Assembly: GCF_019916085.1 (NCBI RefSeq)
Contig: NZ_CP049834.1
Coordinates: 713,501 to 777,500 of the forward strand
DNA: 64,000 bases
Direction: 5' to 3'
DNA from: Aquirufa lenticrescens
Lineage (GTDB): Bacteria; Bacteroidota; Bacteroidia; Cytophagales; Spirosomataceae
Shown: in pieces, positions 34,563-43,328 of the stretch
How positions within the stretch are numbered: the stretch's first letter is position 1
Layout: every line of letters begins with the position of its first letter
Program-made: the position numbers and the translations under genes
The notes under the pieces: model-generated
Told to the model about the DNA's origin: nothing
The model's input: only the letters and a program-made list of their open reading frames with translations
Databases searched by the model: none

Positions 34563-35327
34563 TTGATTACAAATCCATCGTTGAAATTGAAAGAGTTAAT
34601 TGATCTACATAATGTTCCTGTACATATCGCCGTTATTATGGATGGTAATGGACGATGGGCTAAGCAGCAAGGGATAATGGATCGGGTTTTTGGACATCGA
34701 TCTGCTCTGAAAGCGGTACGGGAGACCATTGAAGGATGTGGAGAATTAGGAGTAAAGTTTTTAACCTTGTATGCCTTCTCTACAGAGAATTGGAACCGTC
34801 CTAAAGCTGAAGTAACGGCGCTAATGGCGCTTTTAGTGAGTGCGATTAAGGACGAATTACCTGGAATGATCCAGAAGGATATTCGCTTAAAGGCGATCGG
34901 GGATTTAAGTAAATTACCGGCCTCATCTCGCGCTGAACTAGAAATGGCGATGGAGAAAACGGCAAATAATAAGGGTTTGACCCTGAATTTAGCACTTTCC
35001 TATTCTGGTAAATGGGATATCGTGCAAGCGACGCAGCAAATAGCGGAGAAAGTGAAAAGTGGCGAATTAAACGCAGCTTCGATTGATGCTGATACGATAA
35101 ATGAGTACTTGTCTACGGCGGGAATGCCTGATCCTGATTTAATGATCAGAACGGGAGGGGACCACCGGATTAGTAATTTTATGCTGTGGCAATTAGCCTA
35201 TGCAGAGTTGTATATTTTTGAAGATTTGTTTTGGCCTGATTTTAGAAAAGAACATCTAAATGAAGCGATTATAGACTTTCAAATGCGTGAGAGACGTTTT
35301 GGAAAGATAAGTGAACAATTAAATTAA
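34563..35327 (+). CDS. uppS: Isoprenyl (undecaprenyl diphosphate) synthase
   Basis: 254 residues. Family motifs are HIAVIMDGNGRWAKQQ (catalytic Asp and P-loop), TLYAFSTENWNRP, DLMIRTGGDHRISNFMLWQLAYAEL and the final RERRFG. It makes the C55 lipid carrier for wall and LPS synthesis. There is no ATG upstream of the conserved MDGNGRW, so translation must begin at a non-ATG codon. TTG at 34563, directly after a consensus promoter, is chosen; TTG at 34581 or 34587 is possible. Confidence 0.93.
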   Translation: MITNPSLKLKELIDLHNVPVHIAVIMDGNGRWAKQQGIMDRVFGHRSALKAVRETIEGCGELGVKFLTLYAFSTENWNRPKAEVTALMALLVSAIKDELPGMIQKDIRLKAIGDLSKLPASSRAELEMAMEKTANNKGLTLNLALSYSGKWDIVQATQQIAEKVKSGELNAASIDADTINEYLSTAGMPDPDLMIRTGGDHRISNFMLWQLAYAELYIFEDLFWPDFRKEHLNEAIIDFQMRERRFGKISEQLN

Positions 35328-35343
35328 GGGCTGAGGCCCCCGT

Positions 35344-37995
35344 ATGAAAAAATCAATTGCCATCCGATTAAAGAATAACCGTAGCGCCTTTTTTGGCCTA
35401 CTCATATGTATCCTAGGAGCCTATTCTGCTTCTGCCCAAATTCTGGGTGGAACGCGTTCCATCAGCTCCGCACTTCCTTCTACTACCTTTTCGTATGCAG
35501 ATCCGAAGGAATACACCATTGCAGATATTCAAGTAACGGGTTCTCAGTTTTACGATGGAACCTCCATGATTAACATCTCGGGCCTTCAGGTAGGGGATAA
35601 AATCAAGGTGCCAGGGGATGCAATCGGTGCGGCGATTCGTAAGATTATGAACCAAGGAATTTTAGATGAGGTGCAAATCTATGCCACGAAAGCGGAAGAA
35701 GAAAAGATCTGGTTAACCATCGAATTAAAGGAACGTCCTCGTTTATTCTCTATTCAATATACGGGAATCAGAAAGGGAGAGCAAGAAGCGTTGAATGAGA
35801 AAATGAAGACTTACAAAGGGAAGATCATCACGGAAACCCTGCGTAAAAATCTAGAGTTAACGATTCGTAAATACTACCAAGAGAAAGGTCGCTTAAATGC
35901 AAAAACGAAGTCCACGATCAAGACGGATACAATGCGCGGTAACAACGCTATTTTGCAAATCGTAGTAGATAAAGGGGAGAAAGTTAAAGTCAATAAAATC
36001 ATCATCAATGGGATCGACGAAAGTCAACGTTCGTTGATTTTGCGCAAGATTAAAAATACAAAGCAGAAGCGTTTTGGCCGTGTTTTCAAGCCTTCTAAGT
36101 TTGTACCTAAGAAATGGGATGAGGATAAAGAAAAGCTGTTAGCTGCGATGAATAAATTAGGCTTCCGTGATTTTCAATTGAAATCTGATTCCATCGGTAA
36201 CTTCAATAAGGAGTCGATTAACCTGGTTTTGAACATTGAACAAGGACGCAAATACTATTACAGAAGCATTCGATTTGAAGGTAACTTCATTTATCCTGAC
36301 TCCGTTTTACATGACGTGTTAGGAGTTAAGAAAGGGGATGTCTACAATACGGAAGAATTAGACAAGAAAATGAACTCTAATCCAGGTGAGGATTTAAGTT
36401 CGGTGTATATGGATAATGGTTATTTGTACTATCGTGCAGAGCCTGTTGAAACAGCGATTGAAGGAGATTCGATTGATTTGACCATTCGTATTTCAGAAGG
36501 AAAACAAGCCACGATTAACAAGGTGACCTTGAATGGTAATACAAAGACATCTGATCACGTGGTGATGCGGGAGATTCGTACCTTACCTGGTCAGAAATTT
36601 AATAAGTCTGCCATTATTCGTACGGTACGTGAACTTTCCACTATCGGTTATTTCAATCCAGAAAAGATTAGCCCTAATCCAGTTCCTCGTCCAGACGGTA
36701 CGGTAGATATCGAATACAATGTGGAAGAAAAAGCGTCCGATCAGATTGAGCTATCTGGAGGTTGGGGCGGTTACATTGGTTTTGTGGGTACGCTAGGTGT
36801 TGTCTTCAATAACTTCTCTGCTAAGAATATTTTCAATACAAAATCGTATCATCCATTGCCTGCAGGTGACGGCCAAAAACTAGCTGTTCGTTTCCAAGCA
36901 AACGGTGCGTCTTTCCAAAACTACTCTTTAACCTTTACAGAACCTTGGTTAGGAGGAAAGAAACCTAATTCCCTATCCATCTCCTTGAATAGCAGTATTT
37001 CTTATCCATATAAATTCCGTCAAACAGGCTATAACGGCTATGGAGGTGGTGGTCTAGGTGGCTATGGTGGTGGCTACGGTGGATATGGCAGTGGTTTTGG
37101 TGGCTACGGTGGCGGCCTAGGTGGCTATGGTGGTTACGGAAGTTACTCCGTGCCTGATTCCCTTGTCGATGCTCACTTTAACGTAACGAGTTTGTCTATT
37201 AGTTTAGGAAAACGATTGAAATGGCCTGATGATTACTTCTCATTAAGTCACTCGTTAGCTTTCTCTCGTTTTGATGTGGATCGTTACTATACTTGGGCCT
37301 ATCCTCAAGGTATTTCAACGTCAGTGACGTTTATGACGAACTTCTCCCGAAATAGTATTGATAATCCTACGTTCCCTCGTTCTGGATCAAGCTTTTCGTT
37401 ATCAGGTACCTTAACGCCACCTTTCAGTATGTTAGGCCTAAATAAAGATAATCTCTTGATTGAGTACCATAAGTGGATGATGGATGCGAGTTGGTTTAGT
37501 CCTTTAGTGGGTAAATTTATCTTGCATACACGTGCTCACTTAGGATTCTTAGGTTCGTACGGAGGAAAAGAGACGACGCGTTTTGAACGCTTTGACTTAG
37601 GTGGTTCAGGTATGGTGCAAGGATTCTCCTTTAACCGTGATATCGTAGGATTAAGAGGCTATAAAGACCGTGTCATTGGACCATCTGGTTCTTATGGAAA
37701 TGGTGGGGTTGCCTACAATAAATTTGTGATGGAAGTGCGTTACCCTGTATCGTTGAATCCATCGGCTACGATCTTCTTGTTAGGTTTTGCGGAGGGTGGA
37801 AATAACTTCTCTTCTTTAGGAGAATACAATCCATTTAATCTGTACAAATCTGCTGGTTTTGGCGCACGTATCTTTATGCCTGCTTTCGGTATGATTGGAA
37901 TTGACTATGGTATGGGCTTTGATAAGCCACGTCCAGGTGATTCGGATTTTGGTCGTCAGGCCTTTACTTTCTCGATTGGTCAACAACTTAGATAG
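35344..37995 (+). CDS. bamA: Outer-membrane assembly factor BamA
   Basis: 883 residues. A signal sequence is followed by five POTRA-type repeats (about residues 50-450; e.g. YTIADIQVTGSQFYDG, ATINKVTLNGNTKTSDHVVMREIRTLPGQKF) and the 16-strand barrel. The barrel carries the substrate-exit motif GLRGYKDRVIGP (VRGF/Y-like) and ends SIGQQLR. Residues about 562-601 are an unusual Gly/Tyr-rich tract (YGGYGSGFGGYGG) between early barrel strands, probably in a surface loop. It is 16 bp after uppS and 4 bp before ompH: one envelope operon. Confidence 0.95.
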   Translation: MKKSIAIRLKNNRSAFFGLLICILGAYSASAQILGGTRSISSALPSTTFSYADPKEYTIADIQVTGSQFYDGTSMINISGLQVGDKIKVPGDAIGAAIRKIMNQGILDEVQIYATKAEEEKIWLTIELKERPRLFSIQYTGIRKGEQEALNEKMKTYKGKIITETLRKNLELTIRKYYQEKGRLNAKTKSTIKTDTMRGNNAILQIVVDKGEKVKVNKIIINGIDESQRSLILRKIKNTKQKRFGRVFKPSKFVPKKWDEDKEKLLAAMNKLGFRDFQLKSDSIGNFNKESINLVLNIEQGRKYYYRSIRFEGNFIYPDSVLHDVLGVKKGDVYNTEELDKKMNSNPGEDLSSVYMDNGYLYYRAEPVETAIEGDSIDLTIRISEGKQATINKVTLNGNTKTSDHVVMREIRTLPGQKFNKSAIIRTVRELSTIGYFNPEKISPNPVPRPDGTVDIEYNVEEKASDQIELSGGWGGYIGFVGTLGVVFNNFSAKNIFNTKSYHPLPAGDGQKLAVRFQANGASFQNYSLTFTEPWLGGKKPNSLSISLNSSISYPYKFRQTGYNGYGGGGLGGYGGGYGGYGSGFGGYGGGLGGYGGYGSYSVPDSLVDAHFNVTSLSISLGKRLKWPDDYFSLSHSLAFSRFDVDRYYTWAYPQGISTSVTFMTNFSRNSIDNPTFPRSGSSFSLSGTLTPPFSMLGLNKDNLLIEYHKWMMDASWFSPLVGKFILHTRAHLGFLGSYGGKETTRFERFDLGGSGMVQGFSFNRDIVGLRGYKDRVIGPSGSYGNGGVAYNKFVMEVRYPVSLNPSATIFLLGFAEGGNNFSSLGEYNPFNLYKSAGFGARIFMPAFGMIGIDYGMGFDKPRPGDSDFGRQAFTFSIGQQLR

Positions 37996-37999
37996 GACG

Positions 38000-38581
38000 A
38001 TGCGTTTTTGGATGGCATTTCTGGGAATTCTGTTGTTTGCAAGCACTAGCTTCGCACAGAAGTTCGGTTATGTAGATACGGAATTTATCACGTCGAAGAT
38101 GCCGGAGTATGCCAAAGCGCAGCAGCAAATTGACCAGAATACAAGGACTTGGTTAGCGGAGGTTGAAAAGAAAAAAGAAGAAGTAGAAAAGTTAGAGAAA
38201 GAATATAAACTGGAAGAGCTATTGTTAACAGAAGACCTGAAGCAACAGCGATTGTCAGCGATTCAAGCGAAGAGCAAAGAAGCGAAGGCTTTTGAGAACC
38301 AAGTATTCGGAGCAGAAGGTGAGTTGTTTAAGTTAAAACAAGCGGCTTACAAATCGATATTAGATCAAATATCAAAAGCGATAGAGAAGGTAGTAAGAGC
38401 AAAACGTTTGGATTTCATTTTTGATAAGGCAAACGACGGATTGGTTTTATTGTACACAAATCCGGTTCATGACTATTCTGACTATGTTTTAGAGGAATTA
38501 GGTCTAGAGTTAGACCCTAATTTGGTAGAAAAAACAAAGAAAGAGGAGGCCCAAGAGCCGAAAAGTCCTAAAAAGAATTAA
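38000..38581 (+). CDS. OmpH/Skp family periplasmic chaperone 1
   Basis: 193 residues from the ATG at 38000 (MRFWMAFLGILLFASTSFAQ signal peptide). The start QKFGYVDTEFITSKMPEYAKAQQQI and the long charged coiled coil (VEKKKEEVEKLEKEYKLEELL) match OmpH/Skp. The C-terminal extension is Lys/Glu-rich. It should bind unfolded outer-membrane proteins for BamA. It starts 4 bp after bamA. The frame is open farther upstream inside bamA, but the signal peptide fixes the start. Confidence 0.92.
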   Translation: MRFWMAFLGILLFASTSFAQKFGYVDTEFITSKMPEYAKAQQQIDQNTRTWLAEVEKKKEEVEKLEKEYKLEELLLTEDLKQQRLSAIQAKSKEAKAFENQVFGAEGELFKLKQAAYKSILDQISKAIEKVVRAKRLDFIFDKANDGLVLLYTNPVHDYSDYVLEELGLELDPNLVEKTKKEEAQEPKSPKKN

Positions 38582-38628
38582 TTTTACCCTATAATAATAC
38601 AGAGAACACAAACAAATTATTAATACAC

Positions 38629-39237
38629 ATGAAAAACAAGTTTATTTTGGCCGCAGGCCTACTTTTCGGATTAGCTGCTTTGCCTGCTACGGCTCAAGTA
38701 AAAATCGGATTCATCTACCAAGAGAAAATCTATAGCCAAATGCCTGAGGCTAAGCAAGTAGAGGAAGATTTGAAGAACACAGAGAAGCAATACCAAACAT
38801 TGATTCAAGCGAAAATCAAAGATTTCCAAGATAAGGCTGCTGTTTACGAGAAAATGCCAGCAAATACGTCTGACATCATCAAGCAAGACAAAGAAAAGGA
38901 ATTACAGAACTTGCAAACTTCGATCCAAGAGTTCCAACAAAATGCGCAAACTTCTATCCAAAAGAAGCAAGCGCAATTGTTACAACCGATCGTTAAGAAG
39001 ATTGAAGAGAACATGCACGCAGTAGCGAATGAGAATGCTTATACATTCGTATTCAATAATTACGAGCCAGGAACAGGTGCTAACCCAGTGTTATTGCACT
39101 TCCCAGCGGAGGCAGATATTTCTGACTTAGTATTAAAGAAAATGGGAATTACTCCACGTCCAGCAGGTGCACCAGCTCCAGCGGCAGCGGCTCCAGTAGC
39201 AGCTCCAGCAGCGAAGCCAGCAGCTCCTAAGAAGTAA
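38629..39237 (+). CDS. OmpH/Skp family periplasmic chaperone 2
   Basis: 202 residues. A signal peptide (MKNKFILAAGLLFGLAALPATAQ) precedes VKIGFIYQEKIYSQMPEAKQVEEDL and a coiled coil, i.e. the same family as the preceding gene. The final 30 residues are an Ala/Pro-rich tail (PAPAAAAPVAAPAAKPAAPKK). It is a tandem paralogue, 47 bp downstream, last in the uppS-bamA operon, and is followed by a strong terminator. Confidence 0.92.
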   Translation: MKNKFILAAGLLFGLAALPATAQVKIGFIYQEKIYSQMPEAKQVEEDLKNTEKQYQTLIQAKIKDFQDKAAVYEKMPANTSDIIKQDKEKELQNLQTSIQEFQQNAQTSIQKKQAQLLQPIVKKIEENMHAVANENAYTFVFNNYEPGTGANPVLLHFPAEADISDLVLKKMGITPRPAGAPAPAAAAPVAAPAAKPAAPKK

Positions 39238-39255
39238 TTCTTTACGTTATTGAAG

Positions 39256-39287
39256 AAAGCCTGATCGGAAACGATTGGGCTTTTTTT
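39256..39287. terminator. Terminator of the uppS-bamA-ompH operon
   Basis: AAAGCCTGATCG (39256-39267), GAAA loop, CGATTGGGCTTT (39272-39283), with two G-T wobbles, then a T tract. It also abuts the stop of the convergent TauE gene. Confidence 0.75.
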
Positions 39288-40017
39288 ATGCCCTAAAATA
39301 GTGGATTGTTTGCAGGATCGAAATAGCGCCGATCACACCTAAGACAACATAGTGGAAATATTTCTCCGGTATAAAGTCCAAAATCTTTTTGCCCAGATAA
39401 GAGCCTACAATAGCAATGACGATTAAAAATGGGATGAGAATGAGGTGTTCTTGTGTAAAATAACCTTGCAAAATATAGACAATAGCTCTACTCGAATCCA
39501 CCCCTAAATCAATGAGGGCTGAAGTAGCAATGAAGATATCTTTTTCTAGGCCAAAAGCCGCCAGTGTAATTCCTCTGATCGCTCCCCCTGTGCCTATCAA
39601 ACCCGCCATAAAGCCAGAAATTACTCCACCTGTATAGAGATTAAAATTCGTTTGCTTGATCTTTTTTCCGGCACCCGAAATCAGGAACAGCGTCAATGCG
39701 AGGATAATCAGGTTCATACTCAGTTCGATTTCCTTCTGGGGTATGATGGAGGTAAGGTAGGCTCCTAGTACGACGAATGCCACAGCGGGTATGCCCAGTT
39801 TAAGGGCGATGTTTTTATGGATCCCTTTTTGGAACAGAAAAATCTTCGATAAGTTACTGAACACATGGAAGACCGCTGTGATGCCTAAGACTAGCTTAAA
39901 ATCAATAAAAACGGAGGCTAACGGCACGAATAGGATAGAGGAGCCAAATCCACTGATGGTTCCAATAATCTCCGCTAACAAGGCTAATAAAAAGAAGAGA
40001 TAGAAGCCTTGGTTCAT
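39286..40017 (-). CDS. TauE/SafE family anion permease
   Basis: 243 residues with about seven to eight membrane segments. TauE/SafE-type blocks are GTISGFGSSILFVPLAS at the N-terminus and SGFMAGLIGTGGAIRGI in the second repeat. The family exports sulfite/organosulfonates or related anions; the substrate here is unknown. It is last in a minus-strand run with lspA (5 bp away) and proline dehydrogenase. Confidence 0.85.
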   Translation of the reverse strand: MNQGFYLFFLLALLAEIIGTISGFGSSILFVPLASVFIDFKLVLGITAVFHVFSNLSKIFLFQKGIHKNIALKLGIPAVAFVVLGAYLTSIIPQKEIELSMNLIILALTLFLISGAGKKIKQTNFNLYTGGVISGFMAGLIGTGGAIRGITLAAFGLEKDIFIATSALIDLGVDSSRAIVYILQGYFTQEHLILIPFLIVIAIVGSYLGKKILDFIPEKYFHYVVLGVIGAISILQTIHYFRA

Positions 40018-40021
40018 TTTG

Positions 40022-40597
40022 TTATTCCTTGATTAGAAACTTGTTTTGGAAAAACAAGATAGCCATTACCCCACAAAATATGGCCGCATCTGCGAAATTA
40101 AAGATGGGTGTGGAATAATAAGATCCTCCCCAAAGTGGAATCCAAGAAGGTAACGTTCCCTCATAAAAGTCAGCAAAGAACATATCAATCACTTGGCCAT
40201 GGAACCAGCTCATCGGTGCTCCGGCAGGCGCATTATTAAACCAAACTCCGTAGAAAACAGAATCAATTAAGTTGCCAATAGCGCCTCCTAAAATCAAGGC
40301 GACAGAAATCAATAAGCCCGTAGGACTGTTTTTGACAGTCAAAGAATGCAGGTAATAACCAATTCCGAACATAGCCACAATGCGGAAGCTAGTCAGCATA
40401 AGCTTACCCCAGATAGAGCCTATCTGAATCCCAAATGCCATCCCTGGATTTAAGGTATAATGTAATTTGAAGAAATCTCCGATAAGTGCTATTTGGCCAA
40501 AATATCCTGGCTCCATCCAAGTGTGAACGGCTATTTTAATCCCCTGATCGAGGGCAATAATCAAGATGCTTAATAAGAAATAGCGGTAGTTTTTCAT
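40022..40597 (-). CDS. lspA: Lipoprotein signal peptidase (signal peptidase II)
   Basis: 191 residues with four membrane segments. Active-site blocks are GGAIGNLIDSVFYG and FNFADAAIFCG with both catalytic aspartates present. It cleaves prolipoproteins after lipidation. Its start overlaps the upstream proline dehydrogenase stop by 4 nt (ATGA). Slightly longer than enterobacterial LspA, as in other Bacteroidota. Confidence 0.95.
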   Translation of the reverse strand: MKNYRYFLLSILIIALDQGIKIAVHTWMEPGYFGQIALIGDFFKLHYTLNPGMAFGIQIGSIWGKLMLTSFRIVAMFGIGYYLHSLTVKNSPTGLLISVALILGGAIGNLIDSVFYGVWFNNAPAGAPMSWFHGQVIDMFFADFYEGTLPSWIPLWGGSYYSTPIFNFADAAIFCGVMAILFFQNKFLIKE

Positions 40598-41814
40598 GCG
40601 TTGTTTCGGCGGTTTACTTCTTTTTGTAATAGGGCAAATTCACGGGAAGTTTGACCTGCAATCGAACTGTTTTCCTCTGCACGTCTAAATAAGTAAGGCA
40701 TAACGGCGTCCACAGGTCCATAAGGCACGTATTTAGCCACATTATATCCTGAGGCTGCTAAATTATAGGAGATGTTGTCTGACATCCCCAGTAATTGGGC
40801 AAAATAGATATTCGGATGATTGCTCGGGATTTGTAAGGCATTCATGGCATCACACAAACGCAGACAGCTCGCCTCATTGTGAGTTCCCATGCAGAAATGT
40901 ACGCGCTCCACGTGTTTTAAGCATAATTCAACGCCTAAATCATAATCGCGATCCGTATCTTCCTTGCACACGTGAAGCGGCTCAGAATACTCATCCTCGT
41001 GTGCTTTTTGGCGTTCTTTTTCTAGATAAGCTCCGCGCACTAATTTCACTCCTAAATAATACTTCTTTTCCTCTGCCGTCGCAATGGCCTCCGTTAAATT
41101 CGCAAGCATATCGTGGCGGTACATTTGGAAAGTATTGTAGATGATGGCTGTTTTATGATTGTATTTCGCCATCATTTCATAGGTCAGCTGGTCGATGGTT
41201 GTTTGGATCCAGCTCTCCTCTGCATCGATGAAAAGGCGAACGTTTAGCTCATAAGCTAACGCACAAATTTCGTTTAATATTTCTTTACTGTGATCAAATA
41301 ATTCTTGCTCCTCTTCGGTGAATTCTGATTCGGTTTGTGCTTTTTCCAAAAGCTCTGATTGGAAGATTCCTGTCACTTTGAAAACAGCGAAGGGAATAGC
41401 CGGATTTTGAGCAGATTTACGGATGGTTTTTAGGATTTCTTCTTTCGTTTTTTGGAAGGATTTTTCGCTTTCTTCTCCTTCTACCGAGTAATCCAAAATA
41501 GTCCCAATTTTAGCTTTTTCTAACTCTTGAATCGTTGATTCACAGCCATCTATGGTTTCTCCACCACAAAATTGCGCGAAAATCGTGCTTTTTATGACTT
41601 TTTTAATCGGAAAATGTAAGAAAAGGAATAATTTGATGAAAAAAGTGCCTAAATTTACAAGCCAATTTTGGTTCATTGTGGCGAAAATCCAATAGGACTT
41701 CTTCAACTGAAAATTGTCTTTCGAAGCGAAGGCTATTTTAGTATCCTCAAAAGATAAACTAGTAGAGGATGGTGTTGATGATTTTTTTGTCATTTGTGCG
41801 AAAAATTGTTGCAA
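40594..41814 (-). CDS. Proline dehydrogenase
   Basis: 406 residues. A PRODH (beta/alpha)8 barrel is visible: FAVFKVTGIF, RLFIDAEESW, YLGVKLVRGAYLEKER, HFCMGTHN and the C-terminal YVPYGPVDAVMPYLFRRAEENSS typical of FAD-site residues. It oxidises proline to pyrroline-5-carboxylate. It is a stand-alone enzyme, not a PutA fusion. First gene of the run with lspA and tauE. An N-terminal Ser/Thr-rich start (MTKKSSTPSS) at codon 8 is an alternative initiation site. Confidence 0.92.
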   Translation of the reverse strand: MQQFFAQMTKKSSTPSSTSLSFEDTKIAFASKDNFQLKKSYWIFATMNQNWLVNLGTFFIKLFLFLHFPIKKVIKSTIFAQFCGGETIDGCESTIQELEKAKIGTILDYSVEGEESEKSFQKTKEEILKTIRKSAQNPAIPFAVFKVTGIFQSELLEKAQTESEFTEEEQELFDHSKEILNEICALAYELNVRLFIDAEESWIQTTIDQLTYEMMAKYNHKTAIIYNTFQMYRHDMLANLTEAIATAEEKKYYLGVKLVRGAYLEKERQKAHEDEYSEPLHVCKEDTDRDYDLGVELCLKHVERVHFCMGTHNEASCLRLCDAMNALQIPSNHPNIYFAQLLGMSDNISYNLAASGYNVAKYVPYGPVDAVMPYLFRRAEENSSIAGQTSREFALLQKEVNRRNNA

Positions 41815-41899
41815 ATATAAGTGAATTATTATCGATTGCTTAAGAAATAAATAAACAAATCAATAGGGGGCGCAAGTCCTCGTTAACCGTCAGATTATT

Positions 41900-42994
41900 A
41901 TGAATGCCAATTTAGACATTGTACCGATGCAGGACTGGATTCAGACGAACGGCAAACCCTTGATCATCGCGGGTCCCTGTTCAGCTGAGACAGAAGAGCA
42001 AGTATTAGAAACCGCTCGCCGTATCAAAGCGGAGGGTTATGCTCACATTATGAGAGCGGGTGTTTGGAAACCTCGTACACGTCCAGGCAGTTTTGAAGGG
42101 ATGGGAGAACCAGCTTTGAAATGGTTAGTAGAAGCAAAGAAAGAAACAGGATTACCTTTAGCGATTGAAGTAGCTACACCAGAGCACATCGAATTAGCCT
42201 TGAAATACGGCGTTGATGTTTTATGGATCGGTGCTCGTACAACGGTTAACCCTTTTAACGTACAAGATTTAGCGGATGCTTTGAAAGGAGTAGACGTTCC
42301 TGTATTAGTAAAGAATCCAGTGAATCCAGATTTAGCTCTTTGGGTAGGTGCTTTTGAGCGTCTTCAAGGATCAGGCATCAAGAAATTAGGTGCTATTCAC
42401 CGTGGTTTCTCGAATGCACAAGAAACAAAGTACCGTAACTCACCTATGTGGGCGATGGCAGTAGAATTAAAGCGTTTGTTCCCTCAAATGCCTTTAATCG
42501 GTGATCCATCTCACATGGCTGGAAAGCGTGCTTTATTGATGGAATTGTCTCAACGTATTTTGGATTTGAACTACGATGGTATGATCATCGAAACGCACCG
42601 CGATCCAGATGCAGCTTGGTCAGATGCTTCACAACAAGTGACTCCTGAGAAATTAGGCGAAATGTTACGTGACCTAGAAGTTCGCAACGCGAGCTACGGC
42701 GCTGACTTCTCTGATGAATTAGCAGGTCTTCGTGAGAAAATCGACAACATCGACCGCGAATTGTTAGAAGTTCTTGCTGCTCGTATGTCAGTTGTAGAGA
42801 AATTAGGTGAATACAAGCGTGATAACAACGTAGCGGTATTGCAATTAGATCGTTGGAAGCAATTACACAACGACCGTGCAAACCAAGCGAAAGGTTTAGC
42901 TTTATATCCAGAATTCGTAGAAGAACTATTCAAATTAGTTCACTTGGAGTCTATCCGTAAGCAAACGGAAGTGATGAATAATGCAGCGGTTTAA
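41900..42994 (+). CDS. DAHP synthase - chorismate mutase fusion
   Basis: 364 residues. Residues 1-265 are a type-I-beta DAHP synthase (IAGPCSAET, RAGVWKPRTRPGSFEG, GARTTVNPF, LVKNPVNPD, IHRGFS, GDPSHMAGKR). Residues about 275-355 are an AroQ chorismate mutase (LREKIDNIDRELLEVLAARMSVVEKLGEYKR). It links the first shikimate step to the prephenate branch, and the mutase domain usually mediates feedback control. aroB is 3.6 kb away but not linked. The stop codon lies in a 9-bp hairpin that begins a repeat array. Confidence 0.95.
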   Translation: MNANLDIVPMQDWIQTNGKPLIIAGPCSAETEEQVLETARRIKAEGYAHIMRAGVWKPRTRPGSFEGMGEPALKWLVEAKKETGLPLAIEVATPEHIELALKYGVDVLWIGARTTVNPFNVQDLADALKGVDVPVLVKNPVNPDLALWVGAFERLQGSGIKKLGAIHRGFSNAQETKYRNSPMWAMAVELKRLFPQMPLIGDPSHMAGKRALLMELSQRILDLNYDGMIIETHRDPDAAWSDASQQVTPEKLGEMLRDLEVRNASYGADFSDELAGLREKIDNIDRELLEVLAARMSVVEKLGEYKRDNNVAVLQLDRWKQLHNDRANQAKGLALYPEFVEELFKLVHLESIRKQTEVMNNAAV

Positions 42995-43072
42995 TCGCGG
43001 AGCGATTAAATAGTCGTCACTTTGTGACGTAGTCATCGCTACGCGATTTAGTCGCGACTGCGTCGCTTAGTC
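42990..43072 (+). repeat. Hairpin-TTAGTC array starting at the DAHP synthase stop codon
   Basis: The stop TAA (42992-42994) lies in TTTAATC, a variant of the spacer that also forms hairpin TTTAATCGC-GGA-GCGATTAAA. Then TAGTC, GTCAC-TTT-GTGAC, gTAGTC, ATCGC-TAC-GCGAT, TTAGTC, GCGAC-TGC-GTCGC and TTAGTC follow, ending at 43072. All four stems are perfect. Confidence 0.9.
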
Positions 43073-43089
43073 CTAAGAAATATTTTGAG

Positions 43090-43121
43090 AATAGCCCTGG
43101 TTCATCTGGGGCTATTTTTAT
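43090..43121 (+). terminator. Terminator of DAHP synthase transcript
   Basis: AATAGCCC (43090-43097) pairs with GGGCTATT (43109-43116), then TTTATTT. It follows the first hairpin array. Confidence 0.7.
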
Positions 43122-43130
43122 TTAAAGTCA

Positions 43131-43193
43131 TTAGGTCGCCGCAAGCGGCTTAGTCGTCATTGCATGACTTAGTCATCGCTACGCGATTTAGTC
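43131..43193 (+). repeat. Second plus-oriented hairpin-TTAGTC array
   Basis: TTAGGTC, hairpin GCCGC-AA-GCGGC, TTAGTC, GTCAT-TGC-ATGAC, TTAGTC, ATCGC-TAC-GCGAT, TTAGTC. It lies beyond the terminator, so it would only be transcribed by read-through. Confidence 0.85.
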
Positions 43194-43225
43194 AAAAAAT
43201 ATTTTGAAATTTGAACACGGACAAA

Positions 43226-43328
43226 GACGAAGTCGACTAAGTTGCGAAGAAACGACTAAGCGACAACGTCGCGACTGAGTCACGCGGTGACGACTAAGTC
43301 CGTAGGACGACTCAACTACGGCGACTAA
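43226..43328 (-). repeat. Hairpin-TTAGTC array at the EamA permease stop codon
   Basis: On the minus strand: GTTAGTC (inside the last permease codons), TTGAGTC containing the stop TGA (43314-43312), GTCC-TAC-GGAC, TTAGTC, GTCAC-CGC-GTGAC, TCAGTC, GCGAC-GTT-GTCGC, TTAGTC, an imperfect GTTTC-TTC-GCAAC, TTAGTC, GAC-TTC-GTC, TTTGTC. It faces the plus-oriented arrays of the convergent gene. Confidence 0.9.

Noticed and set aside
37025-37150. Gly/Tyr tract in BamA as an assembly or frameshift artefact
   Set aside because: The reading frame stays open through and beyond it and barrel motifs resume, so it is a genuine in-frame insert.
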